Shown here in pieces: positions 16,635 to 25,550 of a stretch of 64,000 nucleotides of DNA; within the stretch, counting starts at the first letter, position 1, and the number at the start of each line of letters is the position of its first letter. The stretch comes from RYN-230 sp963793825 (GTDB taxonomy: Bacteria > Actinomycetota > Actinomycetes > Streptosporangiales > Streptosporangiaceae), in NCBI GenBank assembly GCA_963793825.1, contig CAWCBE010000007.1, positions 1,291,238 through 1,355,237 of the forward strand. The letters run 5' to 3'. The notes under the pieces are model-generated. The model ran no database searches. It saw nothing but the letters and a program-made list of their open reading frames with translations, and was not told the DNA's origin. The position numbers and the translations under genes were made by a program.

Positions 16635-18045
16635 GACGCGACTCTAGCCGTCTGGCCGGCGAACGCCTCCCGGCCGTGGGGCAAACGCGCGCCCGCCTGC
16701 CTGCCGGCCAGCCCGCGGACGCCCGGCCGGCGCAACTGATCCCGGGCACCGGCGGGTCCCCGCCGGCCCACCTGACCACCCGGACGGCCTTACCCTCCTC
16801 AGTCCGCGGCACCGTGCCGCAGGGCAGCAGCCGGACGCCGATCCGCACGCCGAGAACGTTGCGCAGCCGTACTTCCAGGTCGGCCTGGGCCGCGCCGGGG
16901 CCCGCCGGGGCCCGCTGCTCGCACAACGCCACCAGGTGCGGCGTGCCGCCTCGCTCATCCACGACCAGCAGGTAATCCGGGCTGACCGAGTCGTCCTCGA
17001 GCAGTACCCGCTCGACCTCGCTCGGGTAGACGTTTACCCCGCGGATGACCAGCATGTCGTCCCGCCGGCCGGTGACCTGGCTCATCTTCACCAGCGTCCG
17101 GCCGCAGGCACACGTGCCCCGGCGCAGCGCGGCGACGTCGGCGGTCCGGTACCGCAGCAGCGGCAGCGCCTCCCGGCTCAGGCTGGAGAACACCAGCTCA
17201 CCCGGGGTGCCGTCGGGCACTGGCTGGCCAGTCGCCGGGTTCACCGCCTCGACCAGGAAGTGGTCCTCGTTGACGTGCAGGCCGTCGGCGGCCTCGTAGC
17301 ACTCCGAGGCCACGCCCGGCCCGATCACCTCAGACAGCCCGTAGATGTCCAGCGCGCGCAGCCCCAGCAGTTCCTCGATCCGGCCCCGCAGCTGCCGCGA
17401 CCACGGCTCCGCGCCGAACAGCCCGGCCCGCAGGTTGAGCCCCTCCCCGGGGCGCAGCCCCGCCTCGGCGAGCGCCTCCCCCAGCCGGATGGCGTACGAC
17501 GGCGTGCAGGTCAGGATGTCCGGCTGCAGGTCCCGGATAAGCGTGACCTGCCGCGCGGTCATCCCGCCCGAGACGGGCACCACGGCCGCGCCCAGCTCCA
17601 CCGCCCCCTGGTGGATGCCCAGCCCGCCGGTGAACAGCCCGTAGCCGTAGGCATTGTGCACCAGGCTGCGGTGGGTGGCTCCCGCCGCGGCCAGCGCGCG
17701 GGCGCACATCCGCGCCCATAGCTGCAGGTCACCTCGGGTATACCCGACCAGGGTCGGGCGCCCCCCGGTACCGCTCGAGCCATGCAGCGCGACCATCTCC
17801 GAGCGCGGGACACCCAGCATCCCCAACGGATACGCCGCCCACAAATCCCTCTTCTCGGTCGTGGGCAGCCGGGGCAGATCCTCGAGGCTCACATCCGCAC
17901 CCGCGGCCACGCCGGCCGCGCGGAGCCGCTCGGCCTGAAGCCCGTCCAGGCTGAGCAGCCGGTCCACCAGGGCGCGCAGCCGGTCCAGTTGGACCACGCC
18001 GCGCCGCTCGGGCGGCATCGACTCGGCCTCAGGCTCGAACATCAT
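16621..18045 (-). CDS. Phenylacetate-CoA ligase-like (PaaK family) enzyme
   Basis: AMP-forming acyl-CoA ligase of the PaaK type, about 474 aa. ATP-binding motif SSGTGGRPTLVGYTRGDL is near residue 90, YGLSEV and GELVFSSLSREALPLLRYRT lie mid-protein, and the C-terminal lid reads GRRDDMLVIRGVNVYPSEVE. The normal family end is GKAVRVVRW. Here about 45 extra Arg/Ala/Gly-rich residues follow and run 14 nt into nadD. ATG 18045 is chosen because AGGTGGG lies just upstream; the frame is open to 18075. Substrate is probably an aryl or fatty acid, but no other paa genes are nearby, so the pathway is unknown. Confidence 0.9.
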   Translation of the reverse strand: MMFEPEAESMPPERRGVVQLDRLRALVDRLLSLDGLQAERLRAAGVAAGADVSLEDLPRLPTTEKRDLWAAYPLGMLGVPRSEMVALHGSSGTGGRPTLVGYTRGDLQLWARMCARALAAAGATHRSLVHNAYGYGLFTGGLGIHQGAVELGAAVVPVSGGMTARQVTLIRDLQPDILTCTPSYAIRLGEALAEAGLRPGEGLNLRAGLFGAEPWSRQLRGRIEELLGLRALDIYGLSEVIGPGVASECYEAADGLHVNEDHFLVEAVNPATGQPVPDGTPGELVFSSLSREALPLLRYRTADVAALRRGTCACGRTLVKMSQVTGRRDDMLVIRGVNVYPSEVERVLLEDDSVSPDYLLVVDERGGTPHLVALCEQRAPAGPGAAQADLEVRLRNVLGVRIGVRLLPCGTVPRTEEGKAVRVVRWAGGDPPVPGISCAGRASAGWPAGRRARVCPTAGRRSPARRLESRHERW

Positions 18046-18269
18046 CGTTCCCACCTCATGCATATCGTCCCGCATTCGGCAGAAACCGCCGGAAGCCCTC
18101 CCAGCTTGTCATACCAGTCATCCGGCGACGGACCCTGCTACTAAAGGTAGCTAGCCGGATTCGGGAAGTGTTTTCCGGTCAGTCCAATCCGCTGACTCGC
18201 ACGTCCCGAACTCCGGGTTGATGGACCGCCACGGGGGCGGGTCCAGTCTTCCTTTTGGGAGGAAGCTTC

Positions 18270-18950
18270 ATGATCGGTACGAAACGGTTCCGGATACCCG
18301 GGACTCGCACCGTCGGGCTGGCCCTGGCGGGCCTGATGGCCGCGGGCCTGGCCATCGCGTCCGGAACAGCCTTCGCGTCGACCTCATCGCCGTCGGCCAG
18401 CATGAGCGGGATGGCCGGCATGACGTCCGCCAGCCCGGCCCGGCACAACCACAAGGGCTTCACCAAGGGCTTCTACAACGGGTACACGGTGCGGTTCTAC
18501 TACTCGAAGAATTTCAAGTGCAAGCAGCCGCCGGCCTCCATGGCGAAGTCGAAGTGCGAGGGCGGGACCAACTACACGCAGACCCCGGCGAGCACGTTCG
18601 ACCCGCTCTACGTGATCGTCCCGCTCGGGTTCACCCCGCCGAAGTCCACCCTGCAGTGCCCGGCTGGCAACTGCATCGACCACCCGCACACGATCGACCT
18701 CACCTCGGTCCTGGGTAGCGGGACCGGTGACATCCCGCTCCCGGCGCACAGCCACATCGTGGCCACGTCCAACAGCCACATGTCCGAGTGGTGGAACGTG
18801 GACGTCGTCGGCGTCAAGAGCTTGGCGGCCTGGAACAAGCTCATCCGGGCCAAGAGCGCGCGTGAACTGCAGCACCTGCAGCGCACCGACGCCGCCCACG
18901 TTACCGGCAACATCCCAACCAACCTGTTCCTTTACTTCGCCGTGAAGTAA
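18270..18950 (+). CDS. Secreted protein of unknown function
   Basis: 226 aa, with ATG 18270 preceded by GGGAGGA at a good distance. The N-terminus is a signal peptide with basic start (MIGTKRFRIPGTR), a hydrophobic core (LALAGLMAAGLAIASG) and likely cleavage after AFA. The mature N-terminus is Met/Ser/His-rich (SMSGMAGMTSASPARHNHKG), which could bind a metal. Four Cys in two pairs (FKCKQPP/KSKCEGG and LQCPAGNC) could form disulfides. A His cluster follows (HPHTIDL, PAHSHIVAT, NSHMSEWWN). I do not recognise a family. It is monocistronic, divergent from the PaaK-like gene, and followed by a strong hairpin. Confidence 0.88.
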   Translation: MIGTKRFRIPGTRTVGLALAGLMAAGLAIASGTAFASTSSPSASMSGMAGMTSASPARHNHKGFTKGFYNGYTVRFYYSKNFKCKQPPASMAKSKCEGGTNYTQTPASTFDPLYVIVPLGFTPPKSTLQCPAGNCIDHPHTIDLTSVLGSGTGDIPLPAHSHIVATSNSHMSEWWNVDVVGVKSLAAWNKLIRAKSARELQHLQRTDAAHVTGNIPTNLFLYFAVK

Positions 18951-18962
18951 GGGCCCCGGCCG

Positions 18963-18998
18963 GTGCGGGCTGCGCTGTCCCCGAGGCGCGGCCCGCAC
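18963..18998 (+). terminator. GC-rich hairpin terminator after secreted-protein gene
   Basis: GTGCGGGC (18963-18970) pairs with GCCCGCAC (18991-18998), extended by one G-T and four G-C pairs, giving a 13-bp stem with a loop of about 10 nt. It starts 12 nt after the stop. There is no T-tract, as is usual for actinomycete hairpin terminators. Confidence 0.6.
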
Positions 18999-19252
18999 CC
19001 GGGCTGGTCCCGGCCGTCTCCGGCATCCAGCGACCGGGACCAGCCCACCCAGGCCCCGCCCCTGGACCCCGCCCGGACCCCCCCGCCCCGGACCTCCACC
19101 CGGCCCGGCCCAGGACCCCCGCCCCGGGCTTCCACCTGGCCCCGCCCAGCCCGCCGCTGGGACCGGCCCCGCTCGTCAGCCGGGAACGATCCACCACAAA
19201 ATCCCACCGACCCCGCCAGCCCCACATACAACAACACTCACTGCGCCGGTTG
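18999..19252. other. C-rich intergenic stretch, no gene
   Basis: Long runs of cytosine-rich plus-strand sequence (19040-19180, for example CCCCCCCGCCCC patches) with no start-site-supported frame on either strand. Nothing functional is recognised here. Confidence 0.5.
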
Positions 19253-19300
19253 GTGATGTTGAGATTGGGGACACTCCGGTGTCCCCAATCTCAACATCAC
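19253..19300. repeat. Perfect 22-bp inverted repeat with TCCG loop
   Basis: Arms 19253-19274 and 19279-19300 are exact reverse complements around a four-base loop. The stem is only moderately GC-rich (core TTGAGATTGGGGACAC), unlike the surrounding DNA. A further GAGATTGG occurs at 19311-19318, just before the next gene. It could be a terminator, a small mobile palindrome or a protein-binding dyad in the leader of the downstream membrane-protein gene. Confidence 0.75.
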
Positions 19301-19330
19301 GAACGAGCTGAGATTGGAGAGGTGCGGAGA

Positions 19331-20791
19331 ATGGCTGAGCAACCGATGGCAACGGCCCAGGCGCCGGGCCGGGAAGCGCCGCTGCGCTGGTTCAGCTGGC
19401 GTCACGCCGCCGGGGGGGCCGGGCTGGCCGCCGCCGCCCTCATGGTGACCGGGGCGTTCCTGCCCTGGGTAAGCACGTTCGCCGGACTGATCAGCATTCC
19501 CGGTGTCCGCGGCAGCAACGGTCGCCTGCTGGCCGCGGGGGGTGCCGTCATCGCCCTGGCCGGCCTCGCCCACCTGATCGGGGGTGGCCGCTGGTCCCGC
19601 TGGCTGATCGGCTACGCCGGCTTCGCCGCCACCGCGTTCTCCGGCTTCCTGCTGCTCCAGCTGGCCGCCAGCATGCAGTCGCTGAGCACGGACTCGATGG
19701 TGGCGGCGCGCAGCGGCCCCGGCCTGTGGGTCACCGCCGCCGGATCGGCGCTGGCGTTCGCCACCCTGTTCTTCCCGTCCTCCGCCCAGCGGGGCCTGGT
19801 CCGCCGGGACGCCCACGGAGGGGTGCTGGCCTGGGCCGCGGACCGGGAATCGACCGGATGGCAGCGCGGCCTCCAGATCTGCCTCGGCGTGGTCTGGCTG
19901 GCCGACGGCGCACTGCAACTCCAGCCGTTCATGTTCGGTCGGGGCTTCGTGAACCAGATCCTGATGCCCGCCTACATGGGCAGCCCCAGTGGGGTCACCG
20001 GCCCGGCGATGGCCTTCACCCGGCTCGTCCTGCACGCCCCGGCCGCCTGGAATGCCGCGTTCGCCGTCACCCAGCTGCTGATCGGCGCTGCGCTGTTGTG
20101 GCGCCGATCGGCACGGGCGGCGCTGGCCGCGAGCATCGCGTGGGCGCTGGCCGTGTGGTGGTTCGGCGAGGGGCTGGGCGGCGTGCTCAGCGGCTCGGCC
20201 AGCCCGCTCACCGGCGCGCCCGGGGCGGTCATCCTGTACGCGCTACTGGCCGTGCTGGCCTGGCCCGCGCCGGCTGGCCGACAGGCCGCCGGGGCCGTCG
20301 CCGCGGGCAGCCCGCTGGGCCGCGGCGGAGCCCGGGCCGCGTGGCTGGCACTGTGGGGCAGTTCCGGCTACTTCATCCTGCAAGTGGCGAACCGGGCGCC
20401 CCGTGCCCTGCACGACACGATTGCGGGCCTGGCCGCCGGGGAACCGGGCTGGGTCGCCAGCATGGACCGCGCGGTCGCCAGCACAGCCGGAGGCCACGGG
20501 ACCGTGATCAGCATTGCCTTCGCCGTGATCTTCGTGGCGGTGGGCCTTGGGGTGTTCTGGGCGGCCACGACCCGGGCCGCACTGGTGCTCAGCGTGATCA
20601 CGGCCCTGGCAATCTGGGTGTTCGGGGAGAACTTCGGCGCCATCTTGAGCGGGCACGGCACCGACCCCAATTCCGGCCTGCTGCTGGTGCTGCTGGCCGC
20701 GGCGTTCTGGCCGCTGCGCCGCCAGCCGGCCCCAGCCGTTTCCGGTGATCACGGCCAGGTCCCGGCCACGTCGGTCGAGGAAATGGCCTAG
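19331..20791 (+). CDS. Multi-pass membrane protein with internal duplication
   Basis: 486 aa from ATG 19331. The first 150 residues hold about four helices with AALMVTGAFLPWVSTFAGL, an N-terminal module seen in small actinobacterial membrane proteins. Two related halves follow: GLQICLGVVWLADGALQLQ...WWFGEGLGGVLSGSASP and AWLALWGSSGYFILQVANR...WVFGENFGAILSGHGTDP, each ending in a WP-type helix. The duplicated F-G-E-x-x-G-x-(I/V)-L-S-G motif suggests a pseudo-twofold membrane domain of unknown function. The frame extends upstream through the hairpin to 19250 but the family-like start is MAEQPMATAQ, with GAGAGGTG upstream. It is followed by the M48 peptidase on the same strand. Confidence 0.88.
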   Translation: MAEQPMATAQAPGREAPLRWFSWRHAAGGAGLAAAALMVTGAFLPWVSTFAGLISIPGVRGSNGRLLAAGGAVIALAGLAHLIGGGRWSRWLIGYAGFAATAFSGFLLLQLAASMQSLSTDSMVAARSGPGLWVTAAGSALAFATLFFPSSAQRGLVRRDAHGGVLAWAADRESTGWQRGLQICLGVVWLADGALQLQPFMFGRGFVNQILMPAYMGSPSGVTGPAMAFTRLVLHAPAAWNAAFAVTQLLIGAALLWRRSARAALAASIAWALAVWWFGEGLGGVLSGSASPLTGAPGAVILYALLAVLAWPAPAGRQAAGAVAAGSPLGRGGARAAWLALWGSSGYFILQVANRAPRALHDTIAGLAAGEPGWVASMDRAVASTAGGHGTVISIAFAVIFVAVGLGVFWAATTRAALVLSVITALAIWVFGENFGAILSGHGTDPNSGLLLVLLAAAFWPLRRQPAPAVSGDHGQVPATSVEEMA

Positions 20792-20875
20792 TCGCCGTGG
20801 GCACCGGCAGGCGCCCGTGGATTGGTGGTGCCGGGCCGGCCGGCGCTACCCGGGATACGGCCTAGCATGGCTGGC

Positions 20876-21901
20876 ATGACCACTGTGCCGGATCGTGCCC
20901 GCGTCCGCCTTCCCGGGATCAGCTCCCGTGCCTACGAGCACCCCGCTGACCGGTCGGCGCTGGTAGCAATGCGCAAACTCACCGGCTTCGACGTGCTGCT
21001 TAAGCGTCTGGCCGGGCTGTTCAGCGACCGGAGCCTGCGGTTGCTTTTCCTGGCCAGCTCCGTACGGGCATCGAACGAGCAGTTCCCCGACCTGTACCAG
21101 CTGCTGCTGGACGGGGCCGCCATCCTGGACCTCCCTGAGGTGCCTGAGCTCTTCATCTCGCAGGACCCGATGCCGAACGCGATGACGCTCGGGTCGGACA
21201 AGCCGTTCATCGTCATCACCACCGGCCTGATGGACCTGCTGGATGCCGAGGAGCACCGGTACGTGATCGGGCACGAGCTCGGGCACGTGCTATCCGGGCA
21301 CGCGGTGTACCGGACCATGCTGTACCACCTGACCCGGCTGGCTACCCGGCTGGCCTGGTTCGCCATCGGCTACATTGGCCTGCGGGTGATCATCGCCGGG
21401 CTGGAGGAGTGGTACCGCAAGTCCGAGCTGTCCTGCGACCGGGCCGGCGTGCTGGCCAGCCAGGACCCCGCGGCGGCGCGGCGGGCGCTGATGAAGATCG
21501 CTGGCGGTTCGCGGATCTCCGAGCTGAGCCCGGACGAGTTCCTCCGGCAGGCCCACGAGTACGACGCCGTGCCTGATGTGCGGGAGGGCCTACTGAAGAT
21601 GCTGCAGATGCAGGGCACCACGCACCCGTTCGCCGTGGTGCGGTTCGCGGAGCTGGACCGCTGGGTGGCCGAGGGCGATTACGCCGACATCCTGGCGGGC
21701 AACTACCCGCGCCGTGAGGACGACAGCGACACCAGCATCGGCGACGAGTTCGTGGCCGCCGCCAAGGCCTACCAGGACTCGTGGAACCGGTCCAACGACC
21801 CATTCATCGGCCTGGTCAAGGGCGTGGCGGAGACCACGGTGGGAGCCGGGGAACGGCTGTTCGAGGGCCTGTTCGGCCGTCGCGGCGGCAGCGACAGCTA
21901 A
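20876..21901 (+). CDS. M48 family metallopeptidase
   Basis: 341 aa. The zinc site HExxH is in VIGHELGHVLSGHAVYR near residue 140, with the third ligand Glu in WYRKSELSCDRAGVLAS. Two hydrophobic stretches after the HExxH (RLAWFAIGYIGLRVIIAGL) suggest a short membrane-associated hairpin. ATG 20876 (MTTVPDRARVRLPG) is preferred over upstream in-frame starts at 20822 and 20867, which lack family character. It lies about 85 nt after the membrane-protein gene and converges with proB across 29 nt. M48 members usually act in membrane-protein quality control; the target is unknown. Confidence 0.92.
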   Translation: MTTVPDRARVRLPGISSRAYEHPADRSALVAMRKLTGFDVLLKRLAGLFSDRSLRLLFLASSVRASNEQFPDLYQLLLDGAAILDLPEVPELFISQDPMPNAMTLGSDKPFIVITTGLMDLLDAEEHRYVIGHELGHVLSGHAVYRTMLYHLTRLATRLAWFAIGYIGLRVIIAGLEEWYRKSELSCDRAGVLASQDPAAARRALMKIAGGSRISELSPDEFLRQAHEYDAVPDVREGLLKMLQMQGTTHPFAVVRFAELDRWVAEGDYADILAGNYPRREDDSDTSIGDEFVAAAKAYQDSWNRSNDPFIGLVKGVAETTVGAGERLFEGLFGRRGGSDS

Positions 21902-21930
21902 CCGGGCGCCGGCCCGACCCCGGTCACCGT

Positions 21931-23145
21931 TCAGCGGGCCCGGCGGCGCGGGCCAGCCAGCAGGACCAGGTCGTCGCGGTGCACGATCTCCCGCTCGTAC
22001 TCCGGCCCCAGCTGGGCGGCCAGTTCCCGCGTTGACCGGCCCATCATCGCCGGGATCTCGGCCGCGTCGTAGTTGACCAGCCCGCGGGCGATCACCTGGC
22101 CGGCCGGGTCGCACAGGTCCACCGGGTCGCCCGCGTCGAAACCGCCCTCGACGCCGGTGATCCCGGCGGGCAGCAGGGACGCCCGGCCCGCCCGGATAGC
22201 CGCGGCCGCGCCCTCATCGAGCAGGATCCGGCCCCGGCTGGCCGCCGCGTGGGCCAGCCACAACTGCCGGGCGGCGGGCCGCCTGCCGGCCGGGGCGAAG
22301 TAGGTGCCGACCGGCTCCCCGGCCAGCGCGGCCCGGGCCTCGGCCGCACCGGCCACCACGGTGGGGATGCCCGCCTCGGTAGCGATCATTGCGGCATCCA
22401 CCTTGGTGACCATGCCGCCGGTGCCGACCACGATGGTGCCGCCGGCCCCGGCCCGGCCCAGGGTCACCCCGGCCAGGTCAGCCCGGTTGCGCACTTCGGG
22501 GATCCGCCGGGCGCCGGGCAGCCGCGGGTCGGAGTCGTACAGCCCGTCCACGTCGGACAGCAGGACCAGCGCGGCCGCCCGGACCACGTGCGCGACCAGC
22601 GCCGCCAGCCGGTCGTTGTCGCCGAACCTGATCTCGTGGGTGGCCACCGTGTCGTTCTCGTTGACGATCGGCAGCACGCCCAGTTCCAGCAGCCGGGCCA
22701 TGGTCCGCTGCGCATTGCGATAGTGCCCCCGGCGTATCAGGTCATCCGCGGACAGCAGGACCTGGCCGGTGCGCACCCCGTGCCGGGCGAAGGCGGCGCT
22801 GTACCGCGCGACCAGCAGGCCCTGCCCGACGCTGGCGGCGGCCTGCTGCGTGGCCAGGTCCCGGGGCCGGCGCGGCAGGCCGAGCGGGGCCAGGCCAGCC
22901 GCGATCGCGCCGGATGACACCAGCACCACCTGGGTGCCACCGTTGACCCGGACGGCCAGCGTTCCGGCCAGCGCGGCGATCCGGTCCTCATCGATGCCGC
23001 CCTGGGCGGTGGTCAGTGATGACGAGCCGACCTTGACCACCACGCGGGAGGCCGCCGCGATGTCGGCCCGCTCCCCCGCCCCGCTGCCCGCCCGCACCCC
23101 CGCTGGACCCTCAGTCTCATCCAGCCGGGCGTGCGTCCCGCTCAT
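21931..23145 (-). CDS. proB: Glutamate 5-kinase
   Basis: Phosphorylates glutamate in the first step of proline synthesis, 404 aa. The N-terminal amino-acid kinase domain shows VVVKVGSSSLT, VVLVSSGAIAAGL, PIVNENDTVATHEIRFGDND and GTGGMVTKVDAA. A C-terminal PUA domain (about residues 290-370) ends in MGRSTRELAAQLGPEYEREIVHRDDLVLL. The ATG at 23145 overlaps the obgE stop as ATGA; the longer upstream frame is read through obgE and is not used. Downstream, proA, which usually follows, is missing; instead an M48 gene converges. Confidence 0.96.
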   Translation of the reverse strand: MSGTHARLDETEGPAGVRAGSGAGERADIAAASRVVVKVGSSSLTTAQGGIDEDRIAALAGTLAVRVNGGTQVVLVSSGAIAAGLAPLGLPRRPRDLATQQAAASVGQGLLVARYSAAFARHGVRTGQVLLSADDLIRRGHYRNAQRTMARLLELGVLPIVNENDTVATHEIRFGDNDRLAALVAHVVRAAALVLLSDVDGLYDSDPRLPGARRIPEVRNRADLAGVTLGRAGAGGTIVVGTGGMVTKVDAAMIATEAGIPTVVAGAAEARAALAGEPVGTYFAPAGRRPAARQLWLAHAAASRGRILLDEGAAAAIRAGRASLLPAGITGVEGGFDAGDPVDLCDPAGQVIARGLVNYDAAEIPAMMGRSTRELAAQLGPEYEREIVHRDDLVLLAGPRRRAR

Positions 23146-24524
23146 GGGGCGAGGCGGCGATCGGTGCCGCGGGGGCCGAGGCCATGCTGGTCCCCGGACG
23201 GGATGTCCGGATCCCAGTCGAAGACCACGGCGTCGTCCCCGTTGCCGATCATCACCTCGGCACCGTCCTCGGCGCCCGCCTCGGCCAGCGCTTGCTCCAC
23301 GCCAAGCTTGGCCAGCCGGTCGGCCAGGAAGCCGACCGCCTCCTCGTTGGCGAAGTCGGTCTGCATCACCCAGCGCCACGGTTTTACCCCGCGCACCAGG
23401 AAGACGTTCGGGCCAGTCTGCTCGATCACGAACTCCGGGCCGCCAGCCGGCTGCGGGCGGATCACGCGCCGGGTCGGCTCCGGCACCGGGGTGGAGGCCC
23501 GGACCTGGGCCACCACCGCCGCGAGCGCGAAGCCCAGCTCGCGGATCCCTTCCCGGGTGGCGGCGGAAACCGGGCATACGGTCAGGCCACGCCCGGCGAA
23601 CACCGCCGCGGCCTGCTCAGCGACCGCACGGGCGGCCGGCACGTCGATCTTGTTGAGTGCGACGATCCGCGGGCGGCCGTTCAGGTCGGCGCCGGTCTCC
23701 GCCTGGTAGGCGGCGAGCTCGGCCTCGAGCACGTCGAAGTCAGCGACCGGGTCCCGGGCCGGATCGCCGCTGGCGGACGGCGCGGCACAGTCGAGTACGT
23801 GCACCAGGACCGCGCAGCGTTCCACGTGCCGGAGGAAGTCCAGGCCGAGCCCCTTGCCCTGGCTGGCGCCCGGGATGAGCCCGGGCACGTCGGCCACCAC
23901 GAACTGGGTGTCCCCGGCCTCGACCACGCCGAGATGTGGGATGAGCGTGGTGAACGGGTAGTCGCCCACCTTGGGCCGGGCTGCGGACATCACGCTGATG
24001 AGCGAGGACTTGCCGGCGTTGGGGAAACCGACCAGCCCCGCGTCGGCCACCGTCTTGAGTTCCAGGACCAGGCTGGCCTCGACGCCAGGCTCGCCGCGCA
24101 GCGCGAAGCCGGGCGCCTTGCGCCGGGTGGAGGCCAGCGCCGCGTTGCCCAGGCCGCCGTGGCCGCCCTGGGCGGCCACGTACCGGGTCCCGACCCCGAT
24201 CAGGTCGGCCAGGACCTCCCCGTCCCCCGTCTTGACCACGGTGCCGTCCGGGACGCCCACGACCAGGTCCGCCCCGGCCGCGCCGTTGCGGTTCGACCCC
24301 GAGCCCTGCGTGCCGTTCCCGGCCTTGCGGACCGGGCGGCGGTGGAAGTCGAGCAAGGTGGCCACGTTGGGCTGCACCTCGAGGATGACGTTCCCGCCGC
24401 GGCCGCCGTTACCGCCGTCCGGGCCGCCGAGTGGCTTGAACTTCTCCCGGTGCACCGAGGCGCAGCCGTGCCCGCCGTCCCCGGCCTTGATCCGCAGGAG
24501 TGCCCGGTCCGCGAATTCCGCCAC
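23142..24524 (-). CDS. obgE: GTPase ObgE/CgtA
   Basis: Ribosome-assembly and stress GTPase, 460 aa from GTG 24524 (VAEFADRALLRIKAGDGG), with GGAGGG upstream. The Gly-rich Obg fold occupies residues 1-158 (GGPDGGNGGRGGNVILEV). The G domain carries GFPNAGKSSLIS (G1), DVPGLIPGASQGKGLG (G3) and ALNKIDVP (G4). A C-terminal OCT domain (about 340-430) includes FEVERTGP-type sequence, here FVIEQTGPNVFLVRGVKPW. It follows rpmA by 100 nt and overlaps proB, matching the rplU-rpmA-obgE-proB order. Confidence 0.97.
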   Translation of the reverse strand: MAEFADRALLRIKAGDGGHGCASVHREKFKPLGGPDGGNGGRGGNVILEVQPNVATLLDFHRRPVRKAGNGTQGSGSNRNGAAGADLVVGVPDGTVVKTGDGEVLADLIGVGTRYVAAQGGHGGLGNAALASTRRKAPGFALRGEPGVEASLVLELKTVADAGLVGFPNAGKSSLISVMSAARPKVGDYPFTTLIPHLGVVEAGDTQFVVADVPGLIPGASQGKGLGLDFLRHVERCAVLVHVLDCAAPSASGDPARDPVADFDVLEAELAAYQAETGADLNGRPRIVALNKIDVPAARAVAEQAAAVFAGRGLTVCPVSAATREGIRELGFALAAVVAQVRASTPVPEPTRRVIRPQPAGGPEFVIEQTGPNVFLVRGVKPWRWVMQTDFANEEAVGFLADRLAKLGVEQALAEAGAEDGAEVMIGNGDDAVVFDWDPDIPSGDQHGLGPRGTDRRLAP

Positions 24525-24624
24525 TGCCCCTCCCTCCGGGGTTGGTGCTCTCATGCATCAGGGGCGGACCATCCACGGTCCGCCCCTGAATGCGCGTGCT
24601 GGCTTTAAGCGCTGCCGCGGCGGC

Positions 24625-24909
24625 TTATTCGTCCGCCGGGGCGCCGTCGCGGGGCCCCGGCCCGGCGACGATGCTCACCGCGCGGCGGCGCCGTACGCTG
24701 CCGAATTCAACGGTGCCGCTAACCAGGGCGAACAGCGTGTCGTCACCGCCCCGGCCGACGCCTGGGCCGGGGTGGAAGTGCGTGCCGCGCTGGCGAACAA
24801 TGATCTCGCCTGCGTTGACCGCCTGCCCGCCGAACCGCTTGACGCCGAGGCGCTGCGCCGCGGAGTCCCGGCCGTTCCGGCTGGACGAGGCGCCCTTCTT
24901 GTGAGCCAC
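24625..24909 (-). CDS. rpmA: Ribosomal protein bL27
   Basis: 94 aa, large-subunit protein at the peptidyl-transferase centre. The canonical start MAHKKGASSSRNGRDSAAQR, GGQAVNAGEIIVRQRG and GTHFHPGPGVGRGGDDTLFA are present. The C-terminal 15 residues (VAGPGPRDGAPADE) form a slightly longer acidic tail. It begins one base before the end of rplU, so the two are co-translated. Confidence 0.98.
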   Translation of the reverse strand: MAHKKGASSSRNGRDSAAQRLGVKRFGGQAVNAGEIIVRQRGTHFHPGPGVGRGGDDTLFALVSGTVEFGSVRRRRAVSIVAGPGPRDGAPADE

Positions 24910-24910
24910 G

Positions 24911-25330
24911 TCAGTTCTCCTTCTCCGCGCCTGCCTTGGCGGCCTGGGCCGAACCGTCCCGTGCGGTACCGGCCTTGGCCGCGCCGGCCTTGGCCGCGCC
25001 GGATTTGCCGGAACCGCCCTTGGCCGTACCGATGCTGGTAACCCGCAGCTGGGTGTAATGCTGCCGGTGACCCAGGCGGCGGCGGTACCCGGTCTTGTTC
25101 CGGTAGTGGATCATGTTGATCTTGGGCCCGGCCACCGAGCCGAGGATCTCCGCGGTGACCTGGTACCGGCCCAGCTCAGCGGCGTCGCTGATGACGTTGC
25201 CGTCATCCACCACGAGCAGGGTCGGCAGCGTCACGCTGGACCCGACATCACCGGCGAGCGTGTCGACGGTGAGCACGTCGTCCACCGCCGCTTTCTCCTG
25301 CCTGCCACCGCAGCGCACGATCGCGTACAC
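24911..25330 (-). CDS. rplU: Ribosomal protein bL21 with Lys/Ala-rich tail
   Basis: 139 aa from GTG 25330 (VYAIVRCGGRQEKAAVDD). Core motifs PKINMIHYRNKTGYRRRLGH and QHYTQLRVTSI mark bL21. After residue 103 comes a 36-residue tail of Lys, Ala, Gly and Ser (KSGAAKAGAAKAGTARDG) resembling histone-like disordered tails. The frame is open upstream to 25402 without family support. It is the first gene of rplU-rpmA-obgE-proB; the promoter should lie in 25331-25550. Confidence 0.96.
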   Translation of the reverse strand: MYAIVRCGGRQEKAAVDDVLTVDTLAGDVGSSVTLPTLLVVDDGNVISDAAELGRYQVTAEILGSVAGPKINMIHYRNKTGYRRRLGHRQHYTQLRVTSIGTAKGGSGKSGAAKAGAAKAGTARDGSAQAAKAGAEKEN

Positions 25331-25550
25331 CGACAACTCGCTCTCTACCTCGTGCGGCCTGCCTGGCGCCAGGGCCGCGCTCTGTCTCGTCCGGGCGGCC
25401 ATGCCGCCGCATTGGTCGGGTTATGCCTGGCGTGGGCCCGCCGCACCGCCCGCAATATGGGATGGCACTGGGATGAGACCTGCCTGCATTGCGCCAGCGG
25501 CATAGGGCATTGCAGCCCGGACGCGCACTGTGCGCCGACCACTCAGGTTA

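Noticed and set aside
23146..23577. N-terminal extension of ProB
   Set aside because: Arg/Gly-rich sequence read through obgE in another frame; the ATGA overlap at 23145 gives the correct start.
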